Of a stretch of DNA of 64,000 bases, positions 45,259 through 56,224 are shown piece after piece; the first letter of the stretch is position 1, and every line of letters starts with the position of its first letter. Source of the stretch: Anaerolineales bacterium (lineage in GTDB: Bacteria; Chloroflexota; Anaerolineae; 4572-78; J111); NCBI GenBank assembly GCA_015075185.1, contig JABTUW010000003.1, positions 744,001-808,000 of the forward strand, given 5' to 3'. A model generated the notes under the pieces. It was not told where the DNA came from, ran no database searches, and saw only the letters and a list, made by a program, of their open reading frames with translations. Made by a program: the position numbers and the translations under genes.

Positions 45259-47521
45259 ATGTCTCATTATGCTTCGGAGGAATTGTATCAAGTCCTCTTT
45301 GAACAGGCCGCCGATGGTATTTTATTGCCGATGCTCAGGGGCATTATATCGAAGTCAACCGGCAGGGCTGCGAGATGCTGGGCTACTCGCGAGGAACTGC
45401 TAAATCTCTCCATACAGGATTTGATCGGCCTGAAGATCTGGCCAACCAGCCGGTCCGTCTGGCTGAACTCCGTACTGGCCAAAGCTTGCTGACCGAGCGC
45501 CGGCTGCGCTGCAAAGATGGCCGTTTGCTGCCGGTGGAAATTAGGGGGCAAATGATGGCCGACGGCAAGATGCTGGCTTCTGTGCGTGACATCACCGAGC
45601 GCCGGCGGTGGAGGAAGCCAGGCGCGAGAGCGAGCAAAAATTTCGCAGCTTTTGTCGAGCAGTCGTCCGAAATTTTGCCTGGTAGAGGAACAAGGCTTGG
45701 TTATTGAGTGGAACCAGGCGCAAGAACAGATGACCTGGATTGAAGCGCGCCCAGGTTATCGGCAGACCAGCCTGGGAGGTGCAGCAGGAGCCGCTGCCAC
45801 CGTGAAGTGCGGACGCTTGAGCGCTATGAGCGCAACAAGCAGACTGATGGGGAGGCCTCCGTACTGGTCAATCGTTCATTTTAACAAGACCCTCGAAGCG
45901 CAAGCATGAAGCCGGATGGAGAACGCCGGTTCTTTCAACAAACCGTCTTCCGATCAAAACGAACCAGGGTACTGGATTGACGTCCCAGCCGCGATATAAC
46001 GGAGCAGCGGCGGCGAATGACCAACTCCGCCAACTTTCGCGCGCAGTGGAGCAAAGTCCGGCATCCATCGTCATCACAAACACGATGGGCGTCATCAGTA
46101 CGTAAACCCTGGTTCACCCAGGTCGGTTATACCTGGGCCGAAGTCATCGGCCAAAATCCAAACCTGCTGAAATCAGGGTATACGCCGCCGGAGGAATACC
46201 AACGGCTGTGGGACACGATTACTTGGGCGGCCAGTGGCGGGGCGAGTTTCAGAACCGGAAAAGAACGGCGACCTTTACTGGAAGCGGCGACGATTTCGCC
46301 GATCTTGAATGAACGAGGCGAAATCACGCACTTTCTGGCGGTCAAGGAAGACATCACCGCGCAAGCGCAAAACCGAGGCGCGGCCAAACTTGAGGAACAA
46401 TTGCGCCAGGCCCACAAAATGGAAAGTGTAGCCGCTAGCTGGCCGGCATCGCTCACGATTTTAATAACCTGCTCACGGTGATCCGGGGCTACTGTGATCT
46501 TATGCAACCCTGGCTACCCGGCGAGACCCGCTGCTCAAAGATTTATCGACCAGATCCGGCGGGCCGCTGAGCGGGCCGCTACCTCACCCGGCAGTTGCTC
46601 GCCTTCAGCCGCAAGCAAATGCTGGCCCCAACCAACCTTGACCTGAATGACCTGGAGACCAATCTCACAAAATGCTGGGGCGGCTCATCGGCGAGGATGT
46701 CAACCTGGTGCTGGCGCTTCAGCCAGGGCTGGTGGCCGCCCAAGGCCGACCCCGCCAAATCGAACAGGTCATCTTCAATCTGGCCGTCAACGCCCGTGAT
46801 GCCCATGCCGACCGGTGGCATGTTTGACCATCGAAACCGGTAACGTCCGCTCGACGACAGCTATCCTGAAATTCACCTCGAACTCCCTGGTGGACCCTGC
46901 GTGATGCTGGCCGTGACCGACACCGGTCACGGCATGGATGCGCCCCCCAGGATCACATCTTTGAACTGTTCTTCACCATAAAGAGGTGGGCCAGGCACCG
47001 GCCTGGGGCTGGCTACCGTCACGGTATTGCTGCAAAGCGGCGGTGACATCCTGGTTTACAGCGAGCCTGGTTACGGCACCAACTTTAAAGATCTATTTAC
47101 CGCCAGTGAAACCGTCCCGGATGTGCCTGTTCCTGCGCCACGGGTCAGCCACGCCGGCACTGAGACCATTCTGCTGGTCGAGGATGAAGAAGGAGTGCGC
47201 AATCTGGTGGGGCGTATCTTGAAAGGCAAAGGCTACACGGTCCCGAATCCGCCACGGAGACGAGGCTTTGTTGCTGGCCGGCCAGCAACAGGGATCGATT
47301 GATTTACTCCTCACCGACGTGACTATGCGCCGCAGATGAGCGGCTGGACCTGGCCGAACGGCTTAATGAACTCCAGCCCCGGCTAAAAGTCCTCTTTGTA
47401 TCCGGCTACACCGATGACGCCGTGGTTCGGCGATGGACTGTTAACGCCGAGGTTGAGTTTCTATCCAAACCTTTTCGCCGGACACCCTGGCGGCGAAGTG
47501 CGCCAGGTGCTTGATAAGTAA
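45259..47521 (+). pseudogene. Hybrid PAS sensor histidine kinase, many frame breaks
   Basis: About 750 residues over at least twelve frame changes. Order: a PAS domain (FEQAADGIF... NRQGCEMLGYSREELLNLS), a second PAS (SSEILCLVEEQGLVIEWNQ), a third PAS/PAC (FTQVGYTWAEVIGQNPNLLK with FLAVKEDIT), a HisKA domain with the phosphoaccepting GGIAHDFNNLLTVI, an ATPase domain (QIEQVIFNLAVNARDAMPTG, G-rich box GTGLGLATV), and a C-terminal receiver (TILLVEDEEGVRNLV; LLLTDVTM). It is a soluble kinase without transmembrane segments. The density of breaks is the highest in the window and may mean real decay. Confidence 0.8.
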
Positions 47522-47804
47522 ATCCCCTCGATAGGCCGACTTCTACTTGGTTCTACGAACAGACGCCTGTTCTACTCATCAAACTGCCGCGTTTAAGGGG
47601 TTGTCCTAGAGAGTCGAAGCTCAAAGCAAAATAAAGCGATAATGAAAGACCCCCGGCTGGCAAGCGAACAGGGTCTTTGTGTATTTGTTTTGACCACGCG
47701 CGGAGCCTGGCCGAGCTGTTTTGTTGTGAGGCATATCTTAACACGGAATCGCGTTTTGGTCAAGAGTGGCATTTTTACTTTTCGATCCAAGCAGGAACTT
47801 GTTT
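47522..47804. other. Intergenic, no gene supported
   Basis: 283 bp between the kinase and the restriction-methylation gene; no coherent frame, promoter or repeat is recognised beyond a weak Shine-Dalgarno for the next gene. Confidence 0.35.
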
Positions 47805-50800
47805 ATGCCCGACCAAGCTGCCATCCAGAGCTTTATCGAACGCTGGCAAGCCTCCGGCGCTGCTGAGCGCGCCAATTTCCCCCAATTTGCTGTAGAACTT
47901 TGCGACCTGCTGGAAGTACCGCGGCCCGACCCGGCCACGCCCGACGACAGCCGCAATGCCTACGTCTTCGAGCGGGCCGTTCCCCTGGCTGAAGGGAGTG
48001 TAGGCCGGATTGATCTGTACAAACGCGGCTGTTTTGTCCTCGAAGCCAAGCAGGGCAGCGATCAGGCGGCAGCGGCCCCAGAACCTTTTACCGTGCCCCG
48101 CAAAGGCAAAAAAGGCACAGCGGTGCGCGGCACTGCCGGTTGGGACACGGCCATGGAACGCGCTCGCCAGCAGGCCCAGAGCTACGCCCGCAGCCTGCCC
48201 CCGGCCGAGATCGCCGAGGGCCGTCCACCCTTCCTGATGGTGGTGGATGTCGGTTACACCATCGCCCTGTACGCCGAATTTACCCGCACTGGCGGTCACT
48301 ATATCCCTTTCCCTGATCCGCATACCTACCGTCTGAGCCTGGCCGATTTGCAGCGCGAAGAGGTGCGCCAGATGCTCCGCCTGGTCTGGCTCGACCCGCT
48401 CAGCCTGGACCCGGCCCGGCGCAGCGCCCGTGTGACCCGCGAGATTGCCGCCCGGCTGGCCCAACTGGCTAAGTCGCTGGAAGGCAGTTATCCCGCCGAA
48501 ACCGTCGCCAACTTTTTGATGCGCTGTCTGTTCACGATGTTCGCCGAAGATGTCGGCCTGCTGCCGGCCAAGAGCTTTGTCCATATCCTGGCCGAGACCC
48601 AGGCCAACCCGGCCGGCTTCAAACCGATGCTGGAAGAGTTGTGGCGGACGATGAACATCGGCGGCTTCTCCGTCGCCCTGCGGGCCGAGATCCTCCACTT
48701 CAACGGCGGCCTATTCGCCGAGCCAATAGCCTTGTCCCTAACCGCCGCCCAAATTGGCCTGCTGGTCGAGGCCGCCCAATCCGACTGGCGCGAAGTCGAA
48801 CCGGCCATCTTCGGCACCCTGCTGGAACGCGCCTTGGATCCCATCGAGCGGCACAAGCTGGGAGCGCATTACACGCCCCGCGCTTACGTTGAGCGGCTGG
48901 TCCAGCCGACTCTGGTCGAGCCGATGCGGGCCGAGTGGGCCGTGGTTCAGGCTGCCGCCGCCCTGCGTGCCGAAGCGGGCGAGACCGCCAAAGCCATCGC
49001 CGAGGTGGAAGTCTTTCAGCGCCGCCTGGCGACGGTTAAAATTTTGGACCCGGCCTGTGGGTCGGGCAATTTTTTGTGGCCCTGGGAACAGCGTAACGGC
49101 TGGAAGGCGAGGTGCTCAACACCCTGAAGGTTGGCCGGAGTGATGATTTGGAAATGGAGGCTTTATGGTCACGCCGCAGCAGTTTTGGGCTGGAGGTCAA
49201 TCCCCGCGCCGCGGCCATTGCCGAGCTGGTGCTGTGGATCGGCTTTTTGCAGTGGCACTTCCGCACTCTGCGGCCAGGTCCAGCCGCCGACGCCGATCAT
49301 CAAAACTATCACAACATCGTCCATCGTGACGCTGTACTGGCCTGGGACAGCGTCGAGCCGCTGCTAGACCGCGAGGGCCGGCCCGTGACCCGCTGGGATG
49401 GCCGGACGACCAAGCCCACCCCGTCACCGGCCAGGAAGTGCCCGACGAGACCGCCCGCGTCCCGGCCTACAAGTATCTCAACCCCCGCCCCGCCGAATGG
49501 CCGCATGCTGATTTCATCGTCGGCAACCCGCCCTTTATTGGCACGGCCCGCATGCGCGACGCGCTGGGCGATGGCTACACCGAGGCCCTGCGCAAAATCT
49601 ACCCGACCGTACCCGAATCGTGCGATTACGTGATGTACTGGTGGGACAAGGCCGCCGATTTGACCTGCGCTGGACAGGTGCAGCGTTTCGGCTTCATCAC
49701 CACCAACAGCCTGCGCCAGACCTTCAACCGCCGGGTGTTACAGCACCATCTCGACCAGAGTGACCCACCGCTCTCCCTCGTTTTTGCTATCCCCGATCAC
49801 CCCTGGGTAGACTCGGAAGAGGGAGCCGCTGTGCGTGTTTCAATGACGGCTGCCCAGGCCGAAACGGTGCCCGGCCTGCTGCAAGTTGTCAACGCCGAAA
49901 AAGAAGGCGATGGAGATAGTTTTTATCTGGAATTTACCGGGCGTACAGGGCAGATTAATGCTGACCTGACGATTGGTGCAAATGTGGCCGGGGCCGCGCC
50001 GTTAAAAGCCAACCAGGAATTGTGCAGCCGGGGGATGCAACTTATTGGGGCAGGTTTCATTGTATCTCCGAAAGAAGCCGAACAACTCGGCTTAGGGCGA
50101 GTTATTGGATTAGAAAAGCATATCCGGCTCTACCGAAATGGGCGCGATTTGACTACCACACCTCGTGATGTGATGGCAATTGATTTGTTTGGTCTGGCGA
50201 TAGATGAAGTAAGGGAGCGTTATCCTGAGGTTTATCAGTGGGTTTTTGAGCGGGTCAAGCCGGAGCGAAATCAAAACAACCGAGCGGGTTATCGTAAGAA
50301 TTGGTGGATTCACGGCGAGCCACGTGCCAATTTTCGACCTGCCCTGGTAGGGTTATCGCGCTACATTGCCACTGTTGAAACATCCAAACATCGTTTTTTT
50401 GTGTTTCTTGACGAAACAATTTTGCCTGACAATATGCTCGTCAATATTGCTCTTGACGACGCTTATTTTTTAGGTGTTCTGTCCAGTCGCCTCCATGGCA
50501 CCTGGGCTTTAGCAGCAGGAGGTCGTTTAGGCATAGGGAATGATCCTCGCTACAACAAAACCCGCTGCTTTGAAACCTTCCCCTTCCCTGACGCCAATGA
50601 AGCCCAAAAAGAACGTATCCGCGCCCTGGCGGAGCAGCTTGATGCCCACCGTAAGCGGCAGCAGGCCCTCCATCCGGGGCTGACCATGACCGATATGTAC
50701 AACGTCCTCGAAAAGCTGCGGGCGGGCGAGGCGCTGACTGCCAAAGAGAAAAGCATCCACGAGCAGGGTCTCGTCTCCATCCTCAAGCAGCTCCACGACG

Positions 50801-51230
50801 ACCTCGATGCCGCCGTCTTTACCGCTTACGGCTGGCCTCCCTCGCTCAGCGACGAAGAAATCCTGGAAAAGCTGGTCGCTCTCAACGCCGAGCGAGCGGC
50901 GGAGGAGGCGCGGGGTGTGGTTCGCTGGCTCAGGCCGGAGTACCAGGCCGGCGCGGCAGCGGTCCCAGTCGCTACCCAGGCCGCTTTGATCGAAGAGGAA
51001 GCGCCGGTCGAGACAAAAGCCGAGGAAAAGAAAGCCTGGCCGGCCACGATGGCTGAACAGGCCCAGGCGGTGCGCCAGGCGCTTCTGGCTGCCGGAGGCC
51101 CGGTCACGGTCAAGCAGGTCGCCGCCGGAGCATCAAAGCGCCCGCCGCTCGCGTCGAGGAGTTACTGGAAACGATGGTGGTATTGGGGCAGGCTCGGCAG
51201 TTGGGTCAGGGGGAATATGTGGGACAGTAG
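47805..51230 (+). CDS. MmeI-like type IIG restriction-methylation enzyme (frame breaks)
   Basis: About 1,140 residues. An N-terminal nuclease-like domain has GRIDLYKRGCFVLEAKQG, the D...ExK core of PD-(D/E)xK enzymes. A helical linker (AHYTPRAYVERLV) leads into the N6-adenine methylase with motif I DPACGSGNF and catalytic NPPF (FIVGNPPFIGTARMRD). The C-terminal ~450 residues form the target-recognition region, with NDPRYNKTRCFETFPFPD. This one-chain layout matches MmeI-type enzymes, which both cut and protect. Single-base breaks occur near 49085, 49425 and 51130. It sits in the cargo between terminase and portal. Confidence 0.8.
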
Positions 51231-51267
51231 GATAATTCATATCCACCTTATTTGCAGGAGGTTCTAG

Positions 51268-51918
51268 ATGGATTTTCTGGGGGGCGCATTACCCAATATC
51301 ATGTTCATAGTTGGCATCATCGCCATCGGCATTGGGTTAGGGATCGAACTTAAGGTCGTCGAGATCAAGAGCGAAATCAGTAAAGGCGGACGCCTGGTCG
51401 CTTTCAGTGGGGGGTCGTTTTGATTGCGGCCAGCATCTTCTCACACCCAGTCGAGATCATCTACTCCTGCACCTGCTCCCTCCGCTGTTGAACAGCCAAC
51501 CTCAGTACCAACTGACGCTAATCCGGCTAGAACAGACTTGGTTCAAGCTACTCCTGTGCCAACCCCTCCACCGGCCCCGACCCAGCTAGAGATAACTCCA
51601 GCAGCAACCGTTACCCCTCTCCCAGTACCAACCGTGGACCCGGTTGCCGCCCTGCAAGCTTTGTTTACGGCTGCAATGGATGATGGTCGCGTTGGTAAGG
51701 ATGTCAACGATTTACGTAAGAAATGGGAAGAATTTCAGGACGCCTTATTAAAAGGCGATGAAAAGAAGGCCAAAGATCATCTGCGGGACCTGCAAAAGGA
51801 GCTTCAAGAGGCAGGGGATAAGGGTAAGATGGACCCCTTATTTATAAAAGAAGCTTTGGCCAGCATCCAGGGTATTGCTACGCAGTACGGACTGGATTTG
51901 CCTCCTGCCAAGCCTTAA
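51268..51918 (+). CDS. Membrane-anchored protein with Pro/Thr linker (one frame break)
   Basis: About 215 residues. The start at 51268 has a GCAGGAGG Shine-Dalgarno. Two N-terminal hydrophobic segments (NIMFIVGIIAIGIGLGI and a second after the break near 51410) precede a Pro/Thr/Ala linker of ~60 residues and a helical, Lys/Asp-rich domain (DVNDLRKKWEEFQDALLKGD). Function unknown. Confidence 0.6.
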
Positions 51919-52113
51919 ATGGTGACCTTCTATCAAAGACAGGATAGAGAGTCAGGCAGGTCGCTGCCAAAGTAGTTTTAATAATCTACCAGAGAAAGGG
52001 GGTGAGGCTTGTTGTTGCGATCTGCTGAGGTAGGTCATGGATTGTTTGACACGAACCGTAGAGGGTCTACGGCCGGAAACTGAGCTTTAAGTTCGTTAGC
52101 CAAGGAGGACGTC

Positions 52114-52413
52114 ATGATTTTGGTGCGCATGGTTTTTCAGGTCAAGTGGGGGCATGTCCATGAGGTGGTGGCGGATTTTCAAAAATTTCAGGAAATTATG
52201 CAGCGGGAATCGAGGGGGCGAGGCCGCCTTCTGACCGACCTGAGTGGCCAATTTAATACACTGGTCCAGGAGATTGAGGTCGAGAGCCTGGCCGCCTGGG
52301 AACAGCAGCGGGCGGAAATCTTCTCGCGGCCCGATTTCCAGGAGTCGCAAGCCCGTTCAGCCGATTTCATTGAGTCGGGCCGGGTTGAGTTTTACACCAT
52401 TGAAGGTTGGTAA
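52114..52413 (+). CDS. Small alpha/beta-barrel-like (ABM-type) protein
   Basis: 99 residues, starting MILVRMVFQVKWGHVHEVVA. Alternating strand-helix pattern with IEVESLAAWEQQRAEIF and FIESGRVEFYTIEGW, as in dimeric ferredoxin-like monooxygenase-fold proteins. AAGGAGG Shine-Dalgarno. Host-type cargo; substrate unknown. Confidence 0.65.
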   Translation: MILVRMVFQVKWGHVHEVVADFQKFQEIMQRESRGRGRLLTDLSGQFNTLVQEIEVESLAAWEQQRAEIFSRPDFQESQARSADFIESGRVEFYTIEGW

Positions 52414-52523
52414 CGATAGCCCGGCTCTCCCGTCGAGCCTGGGTCAGGCTCAGATAGTAGAGCGGGATATGACTTCCACGTGGAAAATAATTTCAAAGCA
52501 ACTACAAGAAAGGAAATCGAACG

Positions 52524-52835
52524 ATGCTGTTCTTAACTTATTGGGAATTAAATGAGGGGATGTCGGTGGCGGAGCGCCAACAAGTCGCGCAAAAGCTGAT
52601 GTCGGCGGGGCTGTTTCCACCCAAAGGGGTCAATATCCTTCGCTGGGACGCCACCCCCGATGGCTGGGGCATCCTTTTAGCCGAAGCCAACAGCGCGGCT
52701 GATGTTGACCAGGCTATAAACATGTGGCGGGCGGCTGGAACTGGGTTCTTCAAATCCACCCGGACTGCGCCGGCTCAACCCGTCCAGGAGGCTCTTGCTC
52801 AGACCGGCGATCTGTTGAAGGCTCTGGGTACGTAA
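52524..52835 (+). CDS. DUF3303-like small protein
   Basis: 103 residues: MLFLTYWELNEGMSVAERQQ, GVNILRWDATPDGWGILLAE, DQAINMWRAAG and FFKSTRTAPAQPVQEA. This is the pattern of the DUF3303 family of small ferredoxin-like proteins. AGAAAGGAAA Shine-Dalgarno. Paired with the previous gene of similar fold and closed by a terminator. Confidence 0.7.
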   Translation: MLFLTYWELNEGMSVAERQQVAQKLMSAGLFPPKGVNILRWDATPDGWGILLAEANSAADVDQAINMWRAAGTGFFKSTRTAPAQPVQEALAQTGDLLKALGT

Positions 52836-52862
52836 GACGCGGAGTCTGTGACCGATTGAGGA

Positions 52863-52892
52863 CAGCCTGGCCAAATTTGGCCAGGCTGTTAT
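52863..52892 (+). terminator. Intrinsic terminator
   Basis: Arms ACAGCCTGGCCAAA and TTTGGCCAGGCTGT followed by T/A-rich DNA; it serves the rightward gene ending at 52835. Confidence 0.8.
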
Positions 52893-52920
52893 ATTACCCC
52901 ACAAACAGTTTAGGCAAAGA

Positions 52921-53316
52921 TCACCACAACGTCGGAATCAGGGTGGCGGCTTGTAAGTTGCGGTCGGCCGTAACCAGGGTGGCCTGTTCGGCCAGAGCAG
53001 TGGCGGCAATCAGGCGGTCAGCCGGGTCCTGGTTGATCTGGGCCGGGAATTGGGTCGCCAGGAGAGCAATAGGAGGGGTAATGGCTTGAACATGCACTTT
53101 GTTTGCCTGTAACAGTAAATTGATAAAGCTCAACGAGTCAGCCTCTACCTGCAAGCGACCTTTTTGCAGCAGCATGGCGATTTCCCACACGGAAATATCG
53201 CAGATAATCATGCCGTCGCTTTGATTGGCCTGGGCAATGGCCGTTCGCGCCGGTTCAGATAATCGCTCTGGGGCCAGCGCGTCCCAAATGATAACGTGCG
53301 TATCCAGGACAATCAT
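52921..53316 (-). CDS. vapC: PIN-domain toxin (VapC-type)
   Basis: 131 residues from the start at 53316 (MIVLDTHVIIWD). The PIN acidic residues are in place: Asp in LDTHV, Glu in VWEIAML, Asp in DPADRLIAA and Asp in LVTADRNL. VapC toxins cut tRNA or rRNA. The start overlaps the antitoxin stop by 4 bp. Confidence 0.9.
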   Translation of the reverse strand: MIVLDTHVIIWDALAPERLSEPARTAIAQANQSDGMIICDISVWEIAMLLQKGRLQVEADSLSFINLLLQANKVHVQAITPPIALLATQFPAQINQDPADRLIAATALAEQATLVTADRNLQAATLIPTLW

Positions 53317-53543
53317 TCCGCTGCATCCCAAGACTCGCCTAACGGCGAAAGCACATCGCCCACTACCGCTGTCTGGCGGAGTCGGTCCAACTCCTGCCGG
53401 GCCATCGCCTGGGCGAAATCAGGCGGCACCAGGCGGGCTACTTCCGCGCCGCGTGAAGTCAGGGTGACAACTTCGCCGTTTTGAACCTTTTGCAGAATCA
53501 GATTCATCTTCGCTCTAAATTCGCTAATGCCAATGCTAATCAT
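53313..53543 (-). CDS. Phd/YefM-type antitoxin
   Basis: 76 residues. The N-terminal MISIGISEFRAKMNLILQKV and VVTLTSRGAEVARLVPP form the Phd/YefM DNA-binding fold; the C-terminus should wrap the PIN toxin. The operator palindrome at 53567-53585 lies 24 bp upstream. Confidence 0.85.
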   Translation of the reverse strand: MISIGISEFRAKMNLILQKVQNGEVVTLTSRGAEVARLVPPDFAQAMARQELDRLRQTAVVGDVLSPLGESWDAAE

Positions 53544-53566
53544 ATTGCGCTCCTATTTGAGATTAC

Positions 53567-53585
53567 TGTACAATTTAATTGTACA
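53567..53585. promoter_or_regulatory. Operator palindrome of the toxin-antitoxin operon
   Basis: Perfect inverted repeat TGTACAATTTAATTGTACA immediately upstream of the antitoxin gene; likely the autoregulatory site. Confidence 0.75.
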
Positions 53586-53717
53586 AGAGCAAAGGAGCAA
53601 AGGCAAAAGAGTACAGAAATAATTCGGCGCACGTCCTCAAAGGCAGCCCTCAAACTCTCCCTCCTTTCCACACGGAAACCCCTGGTTTTTCAAAATCTTT
53701 TTCTTTATGCTAGGCGT

Positions 53718-55424
53718 ATGGCACACGCGATTGACTACTCCACCCAGGTCGTCCCCCTGGAACTCTTTGCCGACAACCCGCTCCGCCTGGCTCCAGAGGA
53801 ACATCCTAACGGCTACTGGAGCGAGACGCACGGCAACTATAATGCCTGGTGGGCGCACTATAAAGGCTATTCTCTCAATCGGAAAGCAAACGGGCTAGAT
53901 GTCTACCCGGTCAAGCTGAACATCGTTCGTCCCGCCGTAATCAATCACGCGGCTTTGTTACTCGGCCAGTTTACGGATCGGATTGTCCGCTTCGGCCTCT
54001 CCAACGCCTACGGAGTGGAGCAGGCGCTGGGTGAGGAAATCACCCGCGACCTGAATATGACCTGGCACCTCAACGGCGGCGATGCGCTGCTGTTAGAGCA
54101 AGCCATCTATCAGCAAATTTTTGGCGGCATGTACTGGAACGTGGCCTGGCATCCGACCCGTAAACGCTGGCCGATTCGCTACTTCAGCGTGGACCCGCGC
54201 GCCTGCTTCCCGGTGTGGGATGCCAACGACTACAACCGGCTGGTAGCGATTGATGTCATTCACCAGGTCCCCCGGCCAACAGCCATCGCCCGCTACCGGG
54301 TGCAGCCATCGCCTTTTGGGCAAACCGAACGGGAATTTTGCACGATCAAAGAACACTGGGACGAGAACGAGTACGAGATTACCGTAGACGGAGAGATTGG
54401 CAGTTGGCCGGATGGGGCCAAAATGAGCGGCCCGAATCCTTTCCTCGACCCGGTGTTAGGGGTCAAGGTCATCCCCTACGTCTACGCCCCCCGGATCAGG
54501 GTGGGCGAGTTTGAAGGCGAGAGCCTGGTCCCCGGCCTCGTCGGCGGGATGAAAGAGCTTAACAACAACCTGGCGCACTTGAACGAGGGCCTGGCCGACG
54601 CCATGCACCAACAGCCCTGGATCAAGGGCCGGCCCAAAGGGGCCGCCGGCTTCGACCAGCCGCGCAATTGTGGATTGACCCAAGATGGGCCAGGTGGGCA
54701 GCGGATCGCGCCGGAAGTGGGCCGGCTGGAAGGCGCGGACCTGACCGAACCGATGATTGACCTGGTGGCGAACAAGCTGCCGGAACTGATCCGCGAGCAC
54801 TCGAACATGCCCAACGTGGGCTACGGCCGGACCGATGCCAGTGTGCGGAGTGCGCTAACGCTCCATTATATGATGTGGCCGGCGACGAACGTGGGCCTGC
54901 ACTACCGGCTCAACGCTTCGCTGGCCCTGAAGCAGATCGGCTACCTGACCTACGTCATCGCCCTGTCCAAGCGCAAGCTGGGCGAGAACATCAATGCGGT
55001 GGAAAGCATCGGTTTCAACGCCAGCGATAAGCACATTGAGGCGATCCTGATGGGCCATAAAACCCACTGGCCGCCAATGCTGCCGCAGGACCGGACGGAG
55101 CTGGTCAACGAAATGGTCCAGCGTATTGCCGCCCAGCTTATCAGCCGCGAGACGGCGATCCGCCGGCTGGATGGCGCGGACGAGCTGAAAGAGGAGCTGG
55201 ACCGCATCGAGGCAGACATCCAGGCCGAGCAGGACCGGCAGATGGAGATGGCCGAGCAGCAGGGCGAGATGGCTGACGAGCAGGCGGACAACAATTTAGA
55301 ACGTTCCAAGGAGCAGGCCGAGCACAAAAACAAGCTCGACATGCAGCGCGACAAAGCCAAACCCAAAGATCGCAACAACAACGCCCAGGCCCAAGGCGGC
55401 CGGGCTAAAAATAGTGGAAAATAG
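53718..55424 (+). CDS. Phage portal protein
   Basis: 568 residues from the ATG at 53718 (MAHAIDYSTQVVPLELF). A helical-beta core is followed by a long charged C-terminus (about residues 480-568) rich in Gln, Glu and Lys, as in portal proteins. DPRACFPVWDANDYNRLVAI and EGESLVPGLVGGMKELNNNL match the general portal pattern. It is followed by scaffold and capsid genes. Twelve such subunits would form the DNA entry pore. The family call rests mainly on size and order. Confidence 0.75.
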   Translation: MAHAIDYSTQVVPLELFADNPLRLAPEEHPNGYWSETHGNYNAWWAHYKGYSLNRKANGLDVYPVKLNIVRPAVINHAALLLGQFTDRIVRFGLSNAYGVEQALGEEITRDLNMTWHLNGGDALLLEQAIYQQIFGGMYWNVAWHPTRKRWPIRYFSVDPRACFPVWDANDYNRLVAIDVIHQVPRPTAIARYRVQPSPFGQTEREFCTIKEHWDENEYEITVDGEIGSWPDGAKMSGPNPFLDPVLGVKVIPYVYAPRIRVGEFEGESLVPGLVGGMKELNNNLAHLNEGLADAMHQQPWIKGRPKGAAGFDQPRNCGLTQDGPGGQRIAPEVGRLEGADLTEPMIDLVANKLPELIREHSNMPNVGYGRTDASVRSALTLHYMMWPATNVGLHYRLNASLALKQIGYLTYVIALSKRKLGENINAVESIGFNASDKHIEAILMGHKTHWPPMLPQDRTELVNEMVQRIAAQLISRETAIRRLDGADELKEELDRIEADIQAEQDRQMEMAEQQGEMADEQADNNLERSKEQAEHKNKLDMQRDKAKPKDRNNNAQAQGGRAKNSGK

Positions 55425-55446
55425 TTTACCAAGGAGTTAATATCCA

Positions 55447-56128
55447 ATGCCTGACGATAACACCCAAACCTTAGACCTGTCCCAACTGACCGAGAAGCTG
55501 ACCCAGCTCTCGGCCCAACTCGAACAGGCCAAGGCGGCCCTGGCCGAGCGTGACAACAAAATCAAGGAACTCGAAGGTTCCACCGGCAGCTTCAAAACGG
55601 CCAACGGCCAGCTCACCAGCAAAGTGACCGACCTGGAGTCCAAACTGACCGCCGCCCAAGCGACGATCCAGACCCAGACCGGCGAGCTAACCAACTGGAC
55701 GACCAAGTTTGACCAGCTCAACCAGGCTCACACCAGTGTGACCGGCGCGAAAGCCGGCATTGAGCAGGAGCTGGGCCTATTCAAGCTAATCGCTGAAGAA
55801 CCCAAGTATCACGGCTTGATCGGTGGTCGGCGACATCAAACCGACCTGACCCGGCCAAGCAGAAAAATCCTTGACCGGCTGGCCGGCAACTTTACAGCCG
55901 CCGCCAACCAGACCCTGGACGCCTTCCGCGCTGGTGCAACGTCACCGACCGGGACCGTACTGGCGCCTCCTCAGCCAGGCAGCCCGCCGACCGATCCGAA
56001 AGCGGCCTTTGCCGAATACCAGAGTTTACTCAATGCGACCGACCAGGCTTTCAATGAGCCGCCGGGCCGCTTTATACGAAGTGATCACCAACGCTCAGTT
56101 TGGAGAAAACGCCAAACAGCAAAACTAA
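55447..56128 (+). CDS. Scaffolding-like protein (frame breaks)
   Basis: About 227 residues. An N-terminal coiled coil of ~100 residues (LTQLSAQLEQAKAALAERDN) is followed by a Pro/Thr linker and a helical C-terminus ending EVITNAQFGENAKQQN. This fits phage scaffolding proteins, which guide capsid assembly and then leave. Single-base breaks lie near 55825-55870 and 56060. Directly upstream of the capsid gene. Confidence 0.7.
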
Positions 56129-56130
56129 AA

Positions 56131-56146
56131 TTCCCCAATTGGGGAA
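56131..56146. repeat. Backbone palindrome copy 7
   Basis: TTCCCCAATTGGGGAA, directly after the scaffold stop and 79 bp before the capsid start. Confidence 0.9.
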
Positions 56147-56224
56147 ATACGCCATGAAGTTCGCTCCCACAAACCTGCCCGCTAGGGCCAAACCCAAACA
56201 TTTTTAAAGAAGGAGCAAACTTCA

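Noticed and set aside
47775..48698. Antisense open frame over the restriction-methylation gene
   Set aside because: The sense frame has an ExK nuclease core and continues into the methylase; the antisense frame shows no motif.
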